From Acheta domesticus (taxonomy: Eukaryota > Arthropoda > Insecta > Orthoptera > Gryllidae), in contig JAHLJT010009436.1 in NCBI GenBank assembly GCA_031308135.1, positions 160,554,885-160,618,884 of the forward strand: a stretch of 64,000 nt of DNA. The letters are read 5' to 3'. A model generated the notes under the pieces. The model was not told the origin of the DNA. It did no database searches and saw only the letters and a list, made by a program, of their open reading frames with translations. Every line of letters starts with the position of its first letter. The first letter of the stretch is position 1. Of this stretch, positions 36,241 to 47,894 are shown piece after piece. The position numbers were made by a program, and so were the translations under genes.

Positions 36241-36719
36241 TAGTTTAGATTAAAAAGTGTTAAAAAATTGTAATTTTATAAGCACGAGAAATAATTTGGA
36301 AAATATCAAAATTTCATACCCGTATATGAAAGGCCGGAACTTTTGTGAACACTTTTCTTGTCGAGTTTATATGTGACGTCATTCACATGAGCCCGCCAAT
36401 TATAAAACTGTTTTCAGCGAAGAACTGACTAATTAATTCCAAAACATTAAAATTATCTTATAGTTACGAAATATTTTGGCAGTATTGAAGAACCAAGTAA
36501 TAAAAATAAATAATTCGTACGTTTATTTAAGTCATCAAGTATATTTAAGTTATTTAATTTACTTTTCGTGCTAGTTCCAATTAGGAATATGAACAGCATT
36601 AAAACAAACGCCACACACAGCTAACTAGTTATAGCAACCAAGCGAATAGATTCTTTTTGTAATTCGTGTAAAGGTATTTAATTGTCCTAATCCAGAGTGT
36701 GTGAACATCTTGAATAACC
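36241..36719. promoter_or_regulatory. Shared (bidirectional) promoter region
   Basis: The RNF185-like and DNAI4-like genes diverge here. Visible motifs are a perfect CRE palindrome TGACGTCA (36374-36381), a CCAAT box (36396-36400), TATAAA (36401-36406) and an RFX-type half-site AGCAAC (36633-36638). The use of any of these is inferred. Confidence 0.45.
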
Positions 36720-39062
36720 ATGTCTCTTGATCCAGCACGTCCAAAACGTGCACACAGAGAATCGTACACCCAGTTTGGAAAAAGAAGATTGATTAAAACG
36801 AAAGGCAAGCAGGTTGATAAAAGAGAAAAATTTAAAATAATTATAGATGGCAAAGATTACACTCCAAAACCTTTGGTGGAAGGTGAACCCGTTTCATTAG
36901 ATGAAACTGTTCCACCAGTTGAAGCCATATTTGGCGGTCTCTCTGTGTCTGGCATTTCTTCCGTGTTCATGGGAAGCGGAGGATTGAAATCCAAGATACA
37001 GGCTAGTGCTGCGTTCAGTTCTCGTGATTTATCGATTTCTCAGATGGTAGAAACCAGCTTGCAAGATCCTGCCGAATTACTCAAAGTGGATAGTAAATTC
37101 TCTATTGTGGAGCCAAAAGAAAAAGTCCCGTCGCAATTCCTGCTTCCCAAATTCCCGTATTTGAAATCTCCCCCGGTTCCTAAGAAGCTGCTTGTTACGC
37201 TTTCAGAAACGCCAACGTTCTTCCATTTTGAGCTGCGCAGTTCGACCGAGCCGACGGGGTCGTCGCCGGGGGCGGAAGTGAAGCAGATAAACGAGCGCTA
37301 CTTGCGACGCCTGGAGGAGGCGAAAAACTCGGTCACGAAGAAATCGTCTGATATGGAAACTCAGACACCGGTGATCTTCTTGAGAAATCAGAAGACACTA
37401 GCCCAGCGTTGCGAGAGGAGTAATAACGAAGCCAACGTTACGACGTACGACATTTACAAAACGCATAAATTACTAAAAAAGATGAAGAAATCCTGGGCTT
37501 CAGCTAAAATTGTTCAGGATCCCATGAAGATGAAGCTGAAGAGGAAGGACAAGGAGGACGGAGGCTACAACGAGAGCCTCACTTCAGAGTGTGGTCCGTC
37601 AGGAGATAGTTCTTTTGTGAGTGCGAGTAATTTTTCCGATGATAAAGTTCTTAAAATCGCCGAAGCTTCAGTAAGCATGAATGCCGAAGACAAAAGTGAA
37701 CAAGAAGTTATTGCCTTATTTCAAAACAAAAGGTTTAAGACCGCTGTATTTTTCATCGAAAGAATGTTAGCAAGTAATGTGTTTGAAAAGGAACAAGAAG
37801 TATTTAAAGGCATCATTAAGGAAGATATGTATCGTATGGATGTGGAATTTAATTATCGACTTGATCTATTGTGGACATACACAAACGATCACGTAAGAGG
37901 TCGTTCAATAACAAGTGTAAGCTGGAATAAAATGAATGAAAACTTATTAGCAGTAGGATACGGAAAATATTACTATCGTGACCGAAGAGGTGGTGTGGTG
38001 TGTGTGTGGTGTATTAAGAATCCAGTGCAACCTGAGCGGATGTACAAATTTGCCGCACCCGTACAGGCAGTAGATTTTTCGAATACATCTCCCAATCTTT
38101 TAGCAGTTGGTTTCTACAACGGTGATATTGCCGTTCTGGATGTGTCTAATATAGAGCTTAGTATTGTTGCTCAAAACGACAGAGAAACAATGATAAGTTT
38201 CGCTCCAATATGGCGAGTTTTGTGGGTACCCGGGGAAGAACACGATCCTAAAGAACATCTCATGACGGCTGGACAAGATGGACGGATTTTCAAATACAAG
38301 CGCAGTAAAACATTCTTGTGTTTTCCCATGATGCGAATGACGAGGTCGGAAGGGAAGACCAGAGGCATACCCGTGCCGCGTAAGTGTGATCCCCATGACA
38401 TTCCCATTTCATGCCACCCGCCTGCGCTAACTATAGCTCTTCATCCTAAAGATTACATGATATATTTCGTGGGTACTGCTGAAGGCGGTATTCATAGATG
38501 CTCAATCAACTACTTAAGCCATCACCTTGAAATGTTTATTGCTCATCGCGGACCCGTGTACAATTTACAGTTTTCACCGTTTTCAGAAACCATCTTTTTG
38601 ACTTGTGGAGCTGACTTCTGTATAAGAATTTGGCAGGATGGAATAGGAGATCCGCTCTTTTCTCTTTCCCTGACCGGATCACGAGATCCGGTTCTCGACG
38701 CAACCTGGAGCCCCGTCAATGCTAACATTATCGCGAGTATAAGCGGCTCGCAGATTCACATATGGGACATCAGTCGGAAAATATCGGCGCCAGTTTCAAC
38801 CACCGATTCTCCTACTCCAATTACACCCACGCCCCGACTGTCCACCGTTCGGTTCGAGAAGTCCGGTCGCAATTTGGTGGTTGGTGACATTCGGGGCAGA
38901 ATACATCTGTTCGCCTTGAAGGAGATGCCCTTTTCACCCTTCTTTCAAGAAGAAGCTCTAGTGCGCTCCGTGACCAAGGCACTTGCCACAAGGCCTGATT
39001 TGTACAAAGAACTACGAAAAAATTATCCCTTGTTTGAAGAGCTTGCAGAGACAAAGAAGTGA
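36720..39062 (+). CDS. DNAI4: Axonemal dynein intermediate chain, DNAI4 (WDR78)-like
   Basis: A 780-residue WD-repeat protein. The N-terminal half (residues 1 to about 390) has FKIIIDGKDYTPKPL and the conserved LSETPTFFHFELR and TYDIYKTH segments expected of this family, and is otherwise low in structure. The WD-repeat propeller spans about 395-735; GADFCIRIW, ASISGSQIHIWDIS and VVGDIRGRIHLFAL are clear repeat ends. In other animals DNAI4 takes part in assembling axonemal dyneins for cilia and sperm tails. The start ATG at 36720 is the first in frame, about 480 bases from the divergent neighbour. The whole reading frame lacks introns, which is odd for such a gene. DNAI2 or DNAI3 are less likely alternatives. 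Confidence 0.85.
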   Translation: MSLDPARPKRAHRESYTQFGKRRLIKTKGKQVDKREKFKIIIDGKDYTPKPLVEGEPVSLDETVPPVEAIFGGLSVSGISSVFMGSGGLKSKIQASAAFSSRDLSISQMVETSLQDPAELLKVDSKFSIVEPKEKVPSQFLLPKFPYLKSPPVPKKLLVTLSETPTFFHFELRSSTEPTGSSPGAEVKQINERYLRRLEEAKNSVTKKSSDMETQTPVIFLRNQKTLAQRCERSNNEANVTTYDIYKTHKLLKKMKKSWASAKIVQDPMKMKLKRKDKEDGGYNESLTSECGPSGDSSFVSASNFSDDKVLKIAEASVSMNAEDKSEQEVIALFQNKRFKTAVFFIERMLASNVFEKEQEVFKGIIKEDMYRMDVEFNYRLDLLWTYTNDHVRGRSITSVSWNKMNENLLAVGYGKYYYRDRRGGVVCVWCIKNPVQPERMYKFAAPVQAVDFSNTSPNLLAVGFYNGDIAVLDVSNIELSIVAQNDRETMISFAPIWRVLWVPGEEHDPKEHLMTAGQDGRIFKYKRSKTFLCFPMMRMTRSEGKTRGIPVPRKCDPHDIPISCHPPALTIALHPKDYMIYFVGTAEGGIHRCSINYLSHHLEMFIAHRGPVYNLQFSPFSETIFLTCGADFCIRIWQDGIGDPLFSLSLTGSRDPVLDATWSPVNANIIASISGSQIHIWDISRKISAPVSTTDSPTPITPTPRLSTVRFEKSGRNLVVGDIRGRIHLFALKEMPFSPFFQEEALVRSVTKALATRPDLYKELRKNYPLFEELAETKK

Positions 39063-39311
39063 TTATCGGAAAAGTACACTTTTTCGAAGTAACGGCAGGC
39101 AGAATAAGCGTTTTAAGTTTGAGAAGAACCAGTGTTTTCAGTTGAATATGATTTTTATAGTAGAGAAAACCTTGTAACTGCACTAACAATTAGCATTTTA
39201 GATGACTTTTAAAATTTATGAAAATTTAAGATCAAAGAAAATGATTTAAAGTGACTACAAACAATTAGTCAATTAGTTAATACTTTTAGTGTAATATTAT
39301 TAAAACCGCGA

Positions 39312-39317
39312 AATAAA
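39312..39317 (+). terminator. Polyadenylation signal of the DNAI4-like gene
   Basis: AATAAA 250 bases after the stop codon, the first such hexamer downstream on this strand. Confidence 0.5.
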
Positions 39318-39329
39318 ATGTACAACCAT

Positions 39330-40300
39330 GGCAAAATAGCAGCGCCTATAAATGTTTCGTGTCTTTTTCTTAAAAGAAATGTAAGTTCTGTAAATGTTCG
39401 TATTACAATTCACACAGGAATATATAATTTATGTGAAAGACTTTCCGTTGTACAGATGTAAGAAGTGGCACTCAGCACTCGTTCAATCATATTATGATTC
39501 ACTTTCCAGTTTACAATGAAACATACACATGTGCATAAATATAATATGAGTGTGTGTGGGAGAGATAAAACAATGATGATAGTGTTCGTATCGCATTCGA
39601 CTTAACATTGAATGACAGTGGAGCAGAAAAATGTTTCGGGTGTTTCTTTCAGAAGCTTCTAGTAGTTTATTGTTATTCAACATCCTCACTTATCAAAGCA
39701 GCACACTAGAATTTATTCAATTATATCGTGGTTTTGTGATTTAACTCTGGGAAGACATGGAAAATAAAATATAGGTATATTCAGGGTCTTTCTTATGCCC
39801 TACTTTTCCGGTTTCTCTAAACTGCATTGCATTAATTGAAATTCGAAAAAAATTCTGGTAAATTAATAGTGATATAGGTCGATGCTCCTAGACCTTTAAA
39901 GCCATCTGTAGTACTTGTAGGGGACCCAAGTTATGCTTTCTATACCGCAATCTACAAAATTACTTTTGGACGTTGTATTACATTTTTTATGATCCCGTCA
40001 CTCAGTAGCACAAAATTACCAGAAACGCTGAAAGTTAGATTCCAATGTGAAGCTATTTAAACTTTTAAAAATATGATTTAAAAGATTTTTTTGTAATTGC
40101 ATTTTTTAGTGAAACATTTCTGGTGCCTTTCTGTTACTTTTTTTTTCATTCTTCTGGGAACTATTCAGAGCTTCCCGTTTCAACTAGTATAGGGGTGCAC
40201 TGCACTATATGCCACCTTAAGGTTTATAAAATAATTTTGTAATAAAGAAACAATTACGTTTTTGAATTTCCTTTAATTTCCAGATTAACAAGTGCGGGAA
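39330..40300. other. Non-coding stretch
   Basis: No gene or repeat recognised; short chance frames only. Confidence 0.45.
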
Positions 40301-40309
40301 TGTTGAATA

Positions 40310-40680
40310 TGTGAGGAAGATTAGTGAGAACACTTAAGGATACATCAGGGAACAATTGAGAGAAAATTTGGGGGAACATTTGGGAGAGCATTTGAGAAAA
40401 CACTGACAGGAACATTGGGAAATCATTTTGGAGGAACGTCGGGAGAACATTTGAGAGAGCATTTATGGGAACATTGGGAAATCATTTCGGAGGAACTTTG
40501 GAAGAACATTGAGAAAACATTGGAAGCATGTGGGGAATATCTGGGAAAACAACTTACTGAACATTTGGAAGAACATGTGGGGGAAAATATGGGAGAACAT
40601 TCATGAGAATATTTAGGAAAATGTGGTAACCCTTGATGAATATGTGAGAGAACATGTAGGAACGTATAGGGAACATGCTG
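40310..40680. repeat. Degenerate GGAACATT minisatellite
   Basis: Irregular repeats of units such as GGGAGAACATTTGAGA and GGGAACATTGGGAAATCATT, about 12-25 bases each. Its reading frames (His/Glu/Gly-rich on the plus strand) are repeat products. Confidence 0.7.
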
Positions 40681-40689
40681 AGATTCATA

Positions 40690-41990
40690 CCCGAGTACAT
40701 ACCTGAAACATGTGAAAATGCGATGAATGTGCGAAGGGATTATGAAGGAGAGCATGTCGTAAAACTTGCGGTGCTCAAGTGGAAGGAACGGTTAGCTCGT
40801 AAGATGATCCCTCCAGTACATTGGGATGGTCGGAAACAAATAGAAAATAGGAATCTAGGTAAAATTAATTTGACGCTTTAACAGGACCGTCATGATGCGC
40901 TTTCAATGCTTCCATGTACTGTTCAGGTTCTAGCCTGAAATTGGGATCCAGCATGAATCTATTTCCATTTTTAAAACAATGGTTTACAAAGGGTGGAATG
41001 TTCGCCCAGCTCGAGCTAGCTTCTATATGTAAGTTTTAAAATTAAAATTACATGATTACAGAATTAAACATGATCAACTGATGAGATTGGTCTTTTTGAT
41101 TGGAAATAAACACTGTAAATATAGTAGATTTCCCTTCCCTTCTTCAAGTACTATATGTTTTCACTGTTTCTGAAGTTTACAAAATACATAATGTCAATGC
41201 TTATTGTTGAGTTATGCTTTACTGGAAAGAATACATACCTAACCGGATCATCCGTCAAAAATATGTACTTAAATAGTATTTTTTGCGGCACCGAAAAAGT
41301 TATTCCAAACTGAGCATTTCTTCGCCTTTTCTATTTCAAAAGGTTTCAACTTGCTGCATCCTTATCATTTATATTCAACTGTGTAGTGCTTGAAATCGTA
41401 AAAACAAAGACATGGCTAGAAAGCAAATAATATACACAAATACGTAAGTTGATGAGTATTTGTACTACTCAGTGTGAAAAATACTGATGAAACATAATGT
41501 TGACCAGTTGGTAATAATGTTAATAATCTAGTTTTCATATGTTTTTTATTTGGAAATAAATTATTATTATGCTTATATATTTTTGAATTATGTACCTTCG
41601 TATATTAAATTATTAACATTTTACTGTTAAAGTTGTAATTTGTTTAAAGTACTTAGAAATTGAAAATTTTGAAAAATATTTTTTCTAGCGTAAACATTAT
41701 CACTCGAAAATATTGGTCAAGGCATTAGTCACATTACGTTCTTTCACTGCTTTAATTCGTTGTTTGCCCAGTTTTTCCATTTTGTATAATTTTCTTTTCA
41801 AATTGTTGTATATTAAACTTGTCAAAATTTTTAGCTTCTCTAGTTACTGGGCATTTGGGTAATATAGGTTATGTGATACTATTTGCCGGATGTTTATTTA
41901 GGAAGACAGCAAATTAAATTTACAATTTCCTGTAAACACAGTCCTTCTGAGTGAATGCATTTGGTATACTTAAGTTATCGATATAATATC
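40690..41990. other. Non-coding stretch
   Basis: AT-rich; nothing supported. Confidence 0.45.
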
Positions 41991-41996
41991 TCGAGA

Positions 41997-42017
41997 TATA
42001 TATATATAATATATAAG

Positions 42018-42071
<54 letters not shown>
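41997..42071. repeat. (AT)n microsatellite
   Basis: About 50 uninterrupted bases of AT from 42020, with imperfect units on the left. Confidence 0.95.
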
Positions 42072-42073
<2 letters not shown>

Positions 42074-42449
42074 CTGGCTCGAGTCAAAGCTTTGCGATTT
42101 TGAAAAACATTCTTTAAATTTTTTAGATACTTTACATGAAGCCCAAGGGACACAAAATTTTCTCAAAAAAATGGCTCGAAATTTTTCCTTTGAATTTTTT
42201 GAAAGTATAGAGTTTGTCTTTACTCATGCCATTCTGCCAATGTCTTTACCCATGTCATTCTGCCCTTCGACTGTTCTAGACGTGTTTACACGCCAAATAT
42301 TTCCGTGCGAGGTAGCATCTGGACGTATTTAGGCTCAATCATGTAAAAACAAACGTACGCTTTACTTTATTTCTAAACATCATAACGTATCACCCGGTTT
42401 CCATATATACTTCCGAGAATACAAAAGAATTTTAAGAAAAGTAATAGTT

Positions 42450-44231
42450 CAGGCAAAAATAATGAAAAATAGTCAGGACATTTTGAGCGCTAGTAACAAA
42501 ACTAAAGCAATGTGGGATATCATAAAAAATACAACCACGTCATCTCGATACCTTGTAGAGAATGTTATTTTAAAGGATAATGAAAAAGAAACGAGTAATC
42601 CGGAAAAAGTTGCTAATCTCTTCAAAAAACTTTTCTATAATTGCGTCTAATCTCACGAAGGGACTAAAACCACAAAATTCAACATCTTACACTTCCCAAA
42701 ATATTTCCGATACGATGTTTATTTCCGAAACTTCTCCCAACGATATCCTCAGAATAGTCAGTAAACTAAAAAATAAATATTCATATGGTTTAGATGAATT
42801 TCCGGATTGTTTATTAAAATCTTGTGCACCTGCCTTTACACATCCGTTAACTTACATTTTCAATGCTTCTTTATGTACAGGAATATGTCCAGATATTTTC
42901 AAAACAGCAAAAATTAAGCCACTTTTTAAAAAAGGGAACAAAATTGATATTCAAAATTACCGGCTAATTTCTCTTTTGTCAGTTTTCTCAAAAATATTAG
43001 AGAGGCTTTTCTTCTTACGAATGGAAAATTTTCTCAGGAAAAACAAAGCGTTTTCAGACTCACAACACGGTTTTAGAAAATCAAAATCTAAGGAAACTGC
43101 CATTTTTTTTCTTTTCTCAAAGAGATTGCTTCATCAATAGACAAAAATGAAGTACCCATTGGAATATTCTTAGATCTTTCGAAAGATTTTGACGTTATTG
43201 ACCATAACATCTTGCTCTCAAAATTACCTTCGTATGGAATTCGTGGTATTGCCCTAGATTGGATAACTTCGTACCTTAAGTATCGGACTCAAAGGGTAGA
43301 AATACTATACTGGCACGAAAGGACATTACATATGTTTCCATTTCTTTGCCAATTGAGCATGGGGTCCCGCAAGGTTCGATCTTAGATCCTGTTCTCTTTC
43401 TGTTATATGTAAACGATATGACCTCGTCGATTAAAAATGGAAGAACGGTTCTGTTTGCAGATGACACGAATGTTCTTTGCAAAAAAAGAAGCAGTAAATA
43501 GTACGATTTCAGAAGTTTCAAATTGGTTTAATAATAACAAATTAATTGTTAACGAAAGAAAAACTGTTTCAATGCATTTTTGCATTTCAAATCGGAAATC
43601 GCATGTTCCGTTGAAAATGAACAATATGCAAATAGCTGATGTTGAGGTAACAAAATTTTTAGGTCTCTCAATTCAATCAAACCTCAAATGGAATGTACAT
43701 ATAACAGAATTAAACACTAAATTAAGTTCATTATGTTACGCATTCAGAATTCTTTCAAATTCTGTCAGCCTTCATGCAGCTCGTTGTGTTTATTTTGCAA
43801 ATGTACATTCCCGCCTGAGATATGGCATAATATTCTGGGGAAGCTCATCCTGTAGTATTCAGACGTTCAAATTGCAAAAGAAAATAATTCGAATAAAGAA
43901 AAAATGCCTTCCACGTGATACCTGCAAGCCTCTTTTCATTGAGCTGGGAATCTTACCATTGCCTTGTCTATTTATTTACGAATCTGTAATATTTGTCAAA
44001 AATGACCTACTTAACGGAGGGAACATATTTTCATGCAATATTGATATTTATAATTACAACACACGCCGTAGAAATCACGTGCATCATGTGTCAGTATCAA
44101 CAGCTCAGTACAAGAAATCAACATACAATACATGTACGTTACTTTACAACGCATTGCCAGATGAACAATTAAAGTCGGTACACAAATTTAAGTTACAAGT
44201 AAAATCTTTTCTGCTGCAAAACTGTTTCTAA
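42450..44231 (+). pseudogene. CR1/L2-like LINE reverse transcriptase, frameshifted
   Basis: Reverse transcriptase and C-terminal part of a CR1/L2-group LINE. Recognisable in order: KNKYSYGLDEFPDCLLK (from about 42767), IKPLFKKGNKIDIQNYRLIS, FSDSQHGFRKSKSKETAI, then in other frames IGIFLDLSKDFDVIDHNIL (about 43162-43215), and FADDT (43454-43468). A long open segment, 43437-44231, ends with VSVSTAQYKKSTYN and KVKSFLLQNCF-like sequence typical of the group. Open pieces lie at 42462-42650, 42580-43140 and 43437-44231. Stops and frame changes near 42645, 43135, 43310-43390 and 43470 make it inactive. The endonuclease and ORF1 are absent, so it is 5'-truncated. Confidence 0.75.
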
Positions 44232-44639
44232 ACAATTAGAGACTATACTGATCGTCAAATAGAAAAATAATGTTTATTGTAACAAAACAATGATAGACAA
44301 TGAATTAGTTTACGTTTGTATTGTATATATTTTTTAAAAATATTTAATACGCCTGTAACAAGTAATGTAGCTTCCGGGTCAGCTTCCGGGTCAATGACCC
44401 CCATCTCGATCAGGTTTTTGGCCAGTTTCCCTGATCCATTGAGCAAATGTTGAGATGGCCCCTTGTTTTGCTTCTGGACGTAAATGTAGCTTCAGTGTGC
44501 GCACGTTTTGTTGAGCACTCCTCTTTTCTTGTAGTTCATTTACCGTTGAAATTGATTTTCTATAACTCGGGAACAAATATTTTATTTTTCTAAAATAATT
44601 ATTTTCTTAATTCAATTTTTCATTTTCTATTTTCGTTTT

Positions 44640-44763
44640 TCTTTTTTCTTTTTTTTTAAAATTCGGTCCCTCAAGAAAATGTGCGCAGGTAAATCTCTTT
44701 CCCCACGCGTCATATACAGTTTTTACGTTTTTTGACAAATAAATAAATAAATAAGTAAATAAA
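44640..44763 (+). repeat. Dispersed repeat end with (AAAT)n tail
   Basis: The segment with CCCCACGCGTCATATACAG, GACAAATAAATAAATAAATA and a short AAAT tail matches 15776-15835. It may be the 3' end of the CR1/L2-like LINE upstream or of a separate family. Confidence 0.5.
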
Positions 44764-44769
44764 GTTGTC

Positions 44770-45535
44770 GCTAGTGCGAGATCGTACGCGGAACCGCGAT
44801 GTCCCCGGGTGCCTCTGGACGAGCTTTCGGCTATCGCTAGGGCTAACTGGTTTCTGAGATGTCTCGCGCGGTCCGTATGTATATTTTTGCATACTGCTCA
44901 GAGCGGGGCCCGCAGCGAGAAGCAGGACGCGAGACAAGACTTGCTATTCACTTAGTGACTCACAGTCCCCATAGCCCTCTCAGCCCATAGCTGTTAAAGG
45001 GTAAAATTCAAATTTCAGACTTTTTGTTTTATCGCATTCTCTTTCTTTATAGTAATTTTTAAAAATCAGTGCAAGCATTCCATTCCCCTCTATTGTATTT
45101 TTTCTTCTTTCTAATGATTTTTAAAATTAATTGTTTTTTGATAAATTTGTACACAATAATATTTTTAGTGATCAAACAAAATAATATGCAATCGGTCCCA
45201 TTAAGTTTGAGTTTTCAAATTTCGCACATAAAGTTTGCATCGCGCGTTACACACATATTTATGTTCCAGGTTATTGTGGTGTTACTGAATACTTGTGGTT
45301 CATATGTGGAATATTGAAATATTAATATAATAGTCCTCGTAATTTAATATTTACGCAGTGACTAAATTTAAAATGCATTATATCGAATCGTTTTATTAGT
45401 GTGAAATGGGATCTTGTAGTTATAACGTATTTGCTACAGTTTCATTAATTTATAATAGTTTTAAAATTTATTGAAACCAAAATGTGTGTCTTCTTAAATA
45501 AGACATGACTATCTTTAGAAACAATTTTATGGGTC
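44770..45535. other. Non-coding stretch with a GC-rich block
   Basis: 44764-44945 is unusually GC-rich for the region (CGCGGAACCGCGATGTCCCC and similar) and is probably another repeat unit. The remainder is AT-rich. Confidence 0.35.
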
Positions 45536-45539
45536 TTTA

Positions 45540-45866
45540 AATGCGAGGGAAGCAGATATACAAGTATAAAAGGTGACACGTGATGCAAACTGGAAACAAA
45601 AAATCCTTCGTACGCCTTCCTTTGGAGGGGAAGTAAAGCCGGCTGTCCCATGTTAGTAGATTTACTGCATGTAAAAGATCCTCAAGCCTAAATGACGCCT
45701 CTGAGCAAAATTCAAAATCGCCTGTTTCGTCGCCCATGGAATACCTTCTTTCTCCGCTATTTGGAGAAAGGAGCGTAGCGAAATTTGCGTGGCCAGACAG
45801 AAGAGCAGGCCTCATGGCCTGAGTCTCGCCTCGTAAAATAAGGCAATTCAATTCAATTCAATTCAA
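45540..45866 (+). mobile_element. 3' end of an unclassified retroelement with (AATTC)n tail
   Basis: The sequence resembles common insect LINE/SINE 3' ends. It has a GC-richer body (for example GGAGGGGAAGTAAAGCCGG and CATGTTAGTAGATTTACTGC), a small inverted motif CTCCGCTATTTGGAGAAAGG, and a terminal AATTC tandem (about 45845-45866). The minus-strand frame at 45537-45851 looks protein-like only because the repeat is conserved. Confidence 0.45.
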
Positions 45867-46084
45867 AATGGACACTGTGGTAAGCGACTTTTCTATTATT
45901 AATGACATCACTGTCTCGGACCGAAAGGGGTAAATTTTATTCATTACTAGTTGGTTGCTGCTGCAGAAGAAATAATTGTGGAAATATTCCTCTCACTCTT
46001 TCCCCATTTTCTCTTGCCCCCTCCCTTTCCACCATCTGCGCCGCCTGCTTCACTCGTCCTCCTCCGACCTCGCTCTACGTCACT

Positions 46085-47260
46085 CGGCAACACCCAGCGA
46101 CAATGAAGCTCAGGTGGATTGGGAATTGCATTTAATTGAAGCGCCATTTTGTATTGCAGCCCTATCTAGTCCATCTAGAAGAGTTACAATAATTGTACAA
46201 TGCCTATGTTCTTCCCGCAAGTGCAAGCAATATGTTGAAAAAGTTTCATCGTAATCGGTTGAACGATACAGTAGCGCATTAAGCACGAACCAACAAACAT
46301 TGATTTTTATTTGTGCGGATATATGCGTAGTGTAGAGATAGTTTTGTAATGCTGCAAATAATCGATGTTGAGATTTTAATTTCAATGCATTTATCGAGAG
46401 ACCCAGATTCCAAACAATTGGTGAACAATACAAGTTAGTACCTAATACATACATTGGATTATCCCAAAAATTAATATTCGTTAATTGATCTGACTCAACA
46501 AAACACTGCAAATTCGTGATTTATCTTATAATTTTTGTATGAAACCCGGACGAATTTTTAAGCTTTTCACAAAAGCATCTCAAAGAGACTCAATATTTTT
46601 CTCTAAAACTTTTTCTAGCATAAAGCAATGTATGGTCGTAAAAACATCGCAGGTCCAGTTAAGATCTCTGAATCTTCGTAAATTATGTTTCAAATATTTT
46701 AATAATAACTAGGGAAACCCGGCAGACGTTGTTCTGCCCTTCATATCTCCCTCTTTCCCCATCCATCACCTTTTCTCACTTGTCTCTCCCTCCCTCACCC
46801 TGTTCCTGTCTGTCTCTGTGTGCCTCTGTCTCTGCCGCTCTCTGTCCCTCTCATTCACATTAACTTGCAGATTCTGCACGTATCTGAGCAGGTGAGGTAA
46901 TATCGGGAAGCGCTGGACCAACAAAAATGTAATAGAATGTTCAGGAAGAGTTCATTCTGTAGATTACAGTGTGAGAAACGTTTCTTTGAGGGCCTCAACA
47001 TTTTAATTTTTAAGGCCCTAGAACGCCTCGTTTAGGAGTTATTTAACGATATAGATTCAAAATGCTGCCGAGTATGTTGTAGGTTGCATTTGACATGAAC
47101 GTGTAGTGAATATGTAGCGCCATGTAGTGGAGTTACAACAGAATGAACAACACATAAACCTACTTGGTGAAAAAACATGTAGAAGTGTTAACTTTCATGG
47201 AGATCGGTCCAAAGGTGTCGGAGTTTTGCTCTTATATACATACCAACATCCTGTTATATA
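46085..47260 (+). repeat. Two related copies of an unclassified interspersed repeat
   Basis: Both copies contain a GCGCCATKTNGT / GAGTTACAAYA block, then a TTTCATSGWRATCGGT block (46226-46252 and 47191-47207). Copy 2 starts near 46710 with CTAGGGAAACCCGGCAGACG and a pyrimidine-rich CTCCCTC/CTGTCTCTG tract. The class is not determined. Confidence 0.45.
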
Positions 47261-47699
47261 TATATATATATATAATATATATAATGTATTACTGCAAAGG
47301 GACGTACGCTTGGTGGCAGTTAATCCAAATAAATTTGAACGCTCTCTTGCAACAATATTCTTAAATATCATTAAAATATACATTCTGTTCTCAACGAAAT
47401 CTATTCTTGAACATTAAATATTTAAACGATGTCTAAAACAGTTTCCAAGACATAGGTAATTATCACAAGTTTCAGTGAAATCAAGACAGTTAAAAAATTC
47501 ATTAACAAGATTTTGTTGAGTTCATAATTTGAAAATCAACCAGATTTTATCGGTACCTTATTTTTGTTTGTCTTATACATTAGATATATGGAGCACTGTT
47601 CCCTGTCCCAAGAACAATGGCACCGTTTGGGGCCAAGGGATACTAAGGGGAAGTAGGAAAAGGTACCTTGCCGAGATAGGTCTACGCCATCTTCAGGGG

Positions 47700-47890
47700 G
47701 CGAGAAGGCACTCCTCACTGGAAATGAACGTCCTTGGAGGACCGATAAGGACCGAGAGAGGGCCTGGTAGGTGTTTTTGGCGTCGGTAGATAGCTGCTGG
47801 GAAGAGGTGTGAAGCCATAAAGCTAGCCCCTAATTAAGATAACAGGAGACTAATTATACGAAAAAATCCGTGCCATTTTGTAGCACCACT
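47700..47890. repeat. End of the AGTGGNGCTACA repeat family, copy A
   Basis: AATCCGTGCCATTTTGTAGC followed by ACCACTG closes this unit at 47890. The preceding AGGAGACTAATTA and GGCGTCGGTAGATAGCTGCT blocks match copy C (60050-60235) in the same orientation. Confidence 0.55.
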
Positions 47891-47894
47891 GGTT

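Noticed and set aside
40423..40755. 110-codon minus-strand frame rich in His, Ser and Cys
   Set aside because: Translation of the GGAACATT minisatellite.
45537..45851. 104-codon minus-strand frame that looks protein-like
   Set aside because: It lies across a repeated retroelement end with an AATTC tail; conservation of the repeat explains it.
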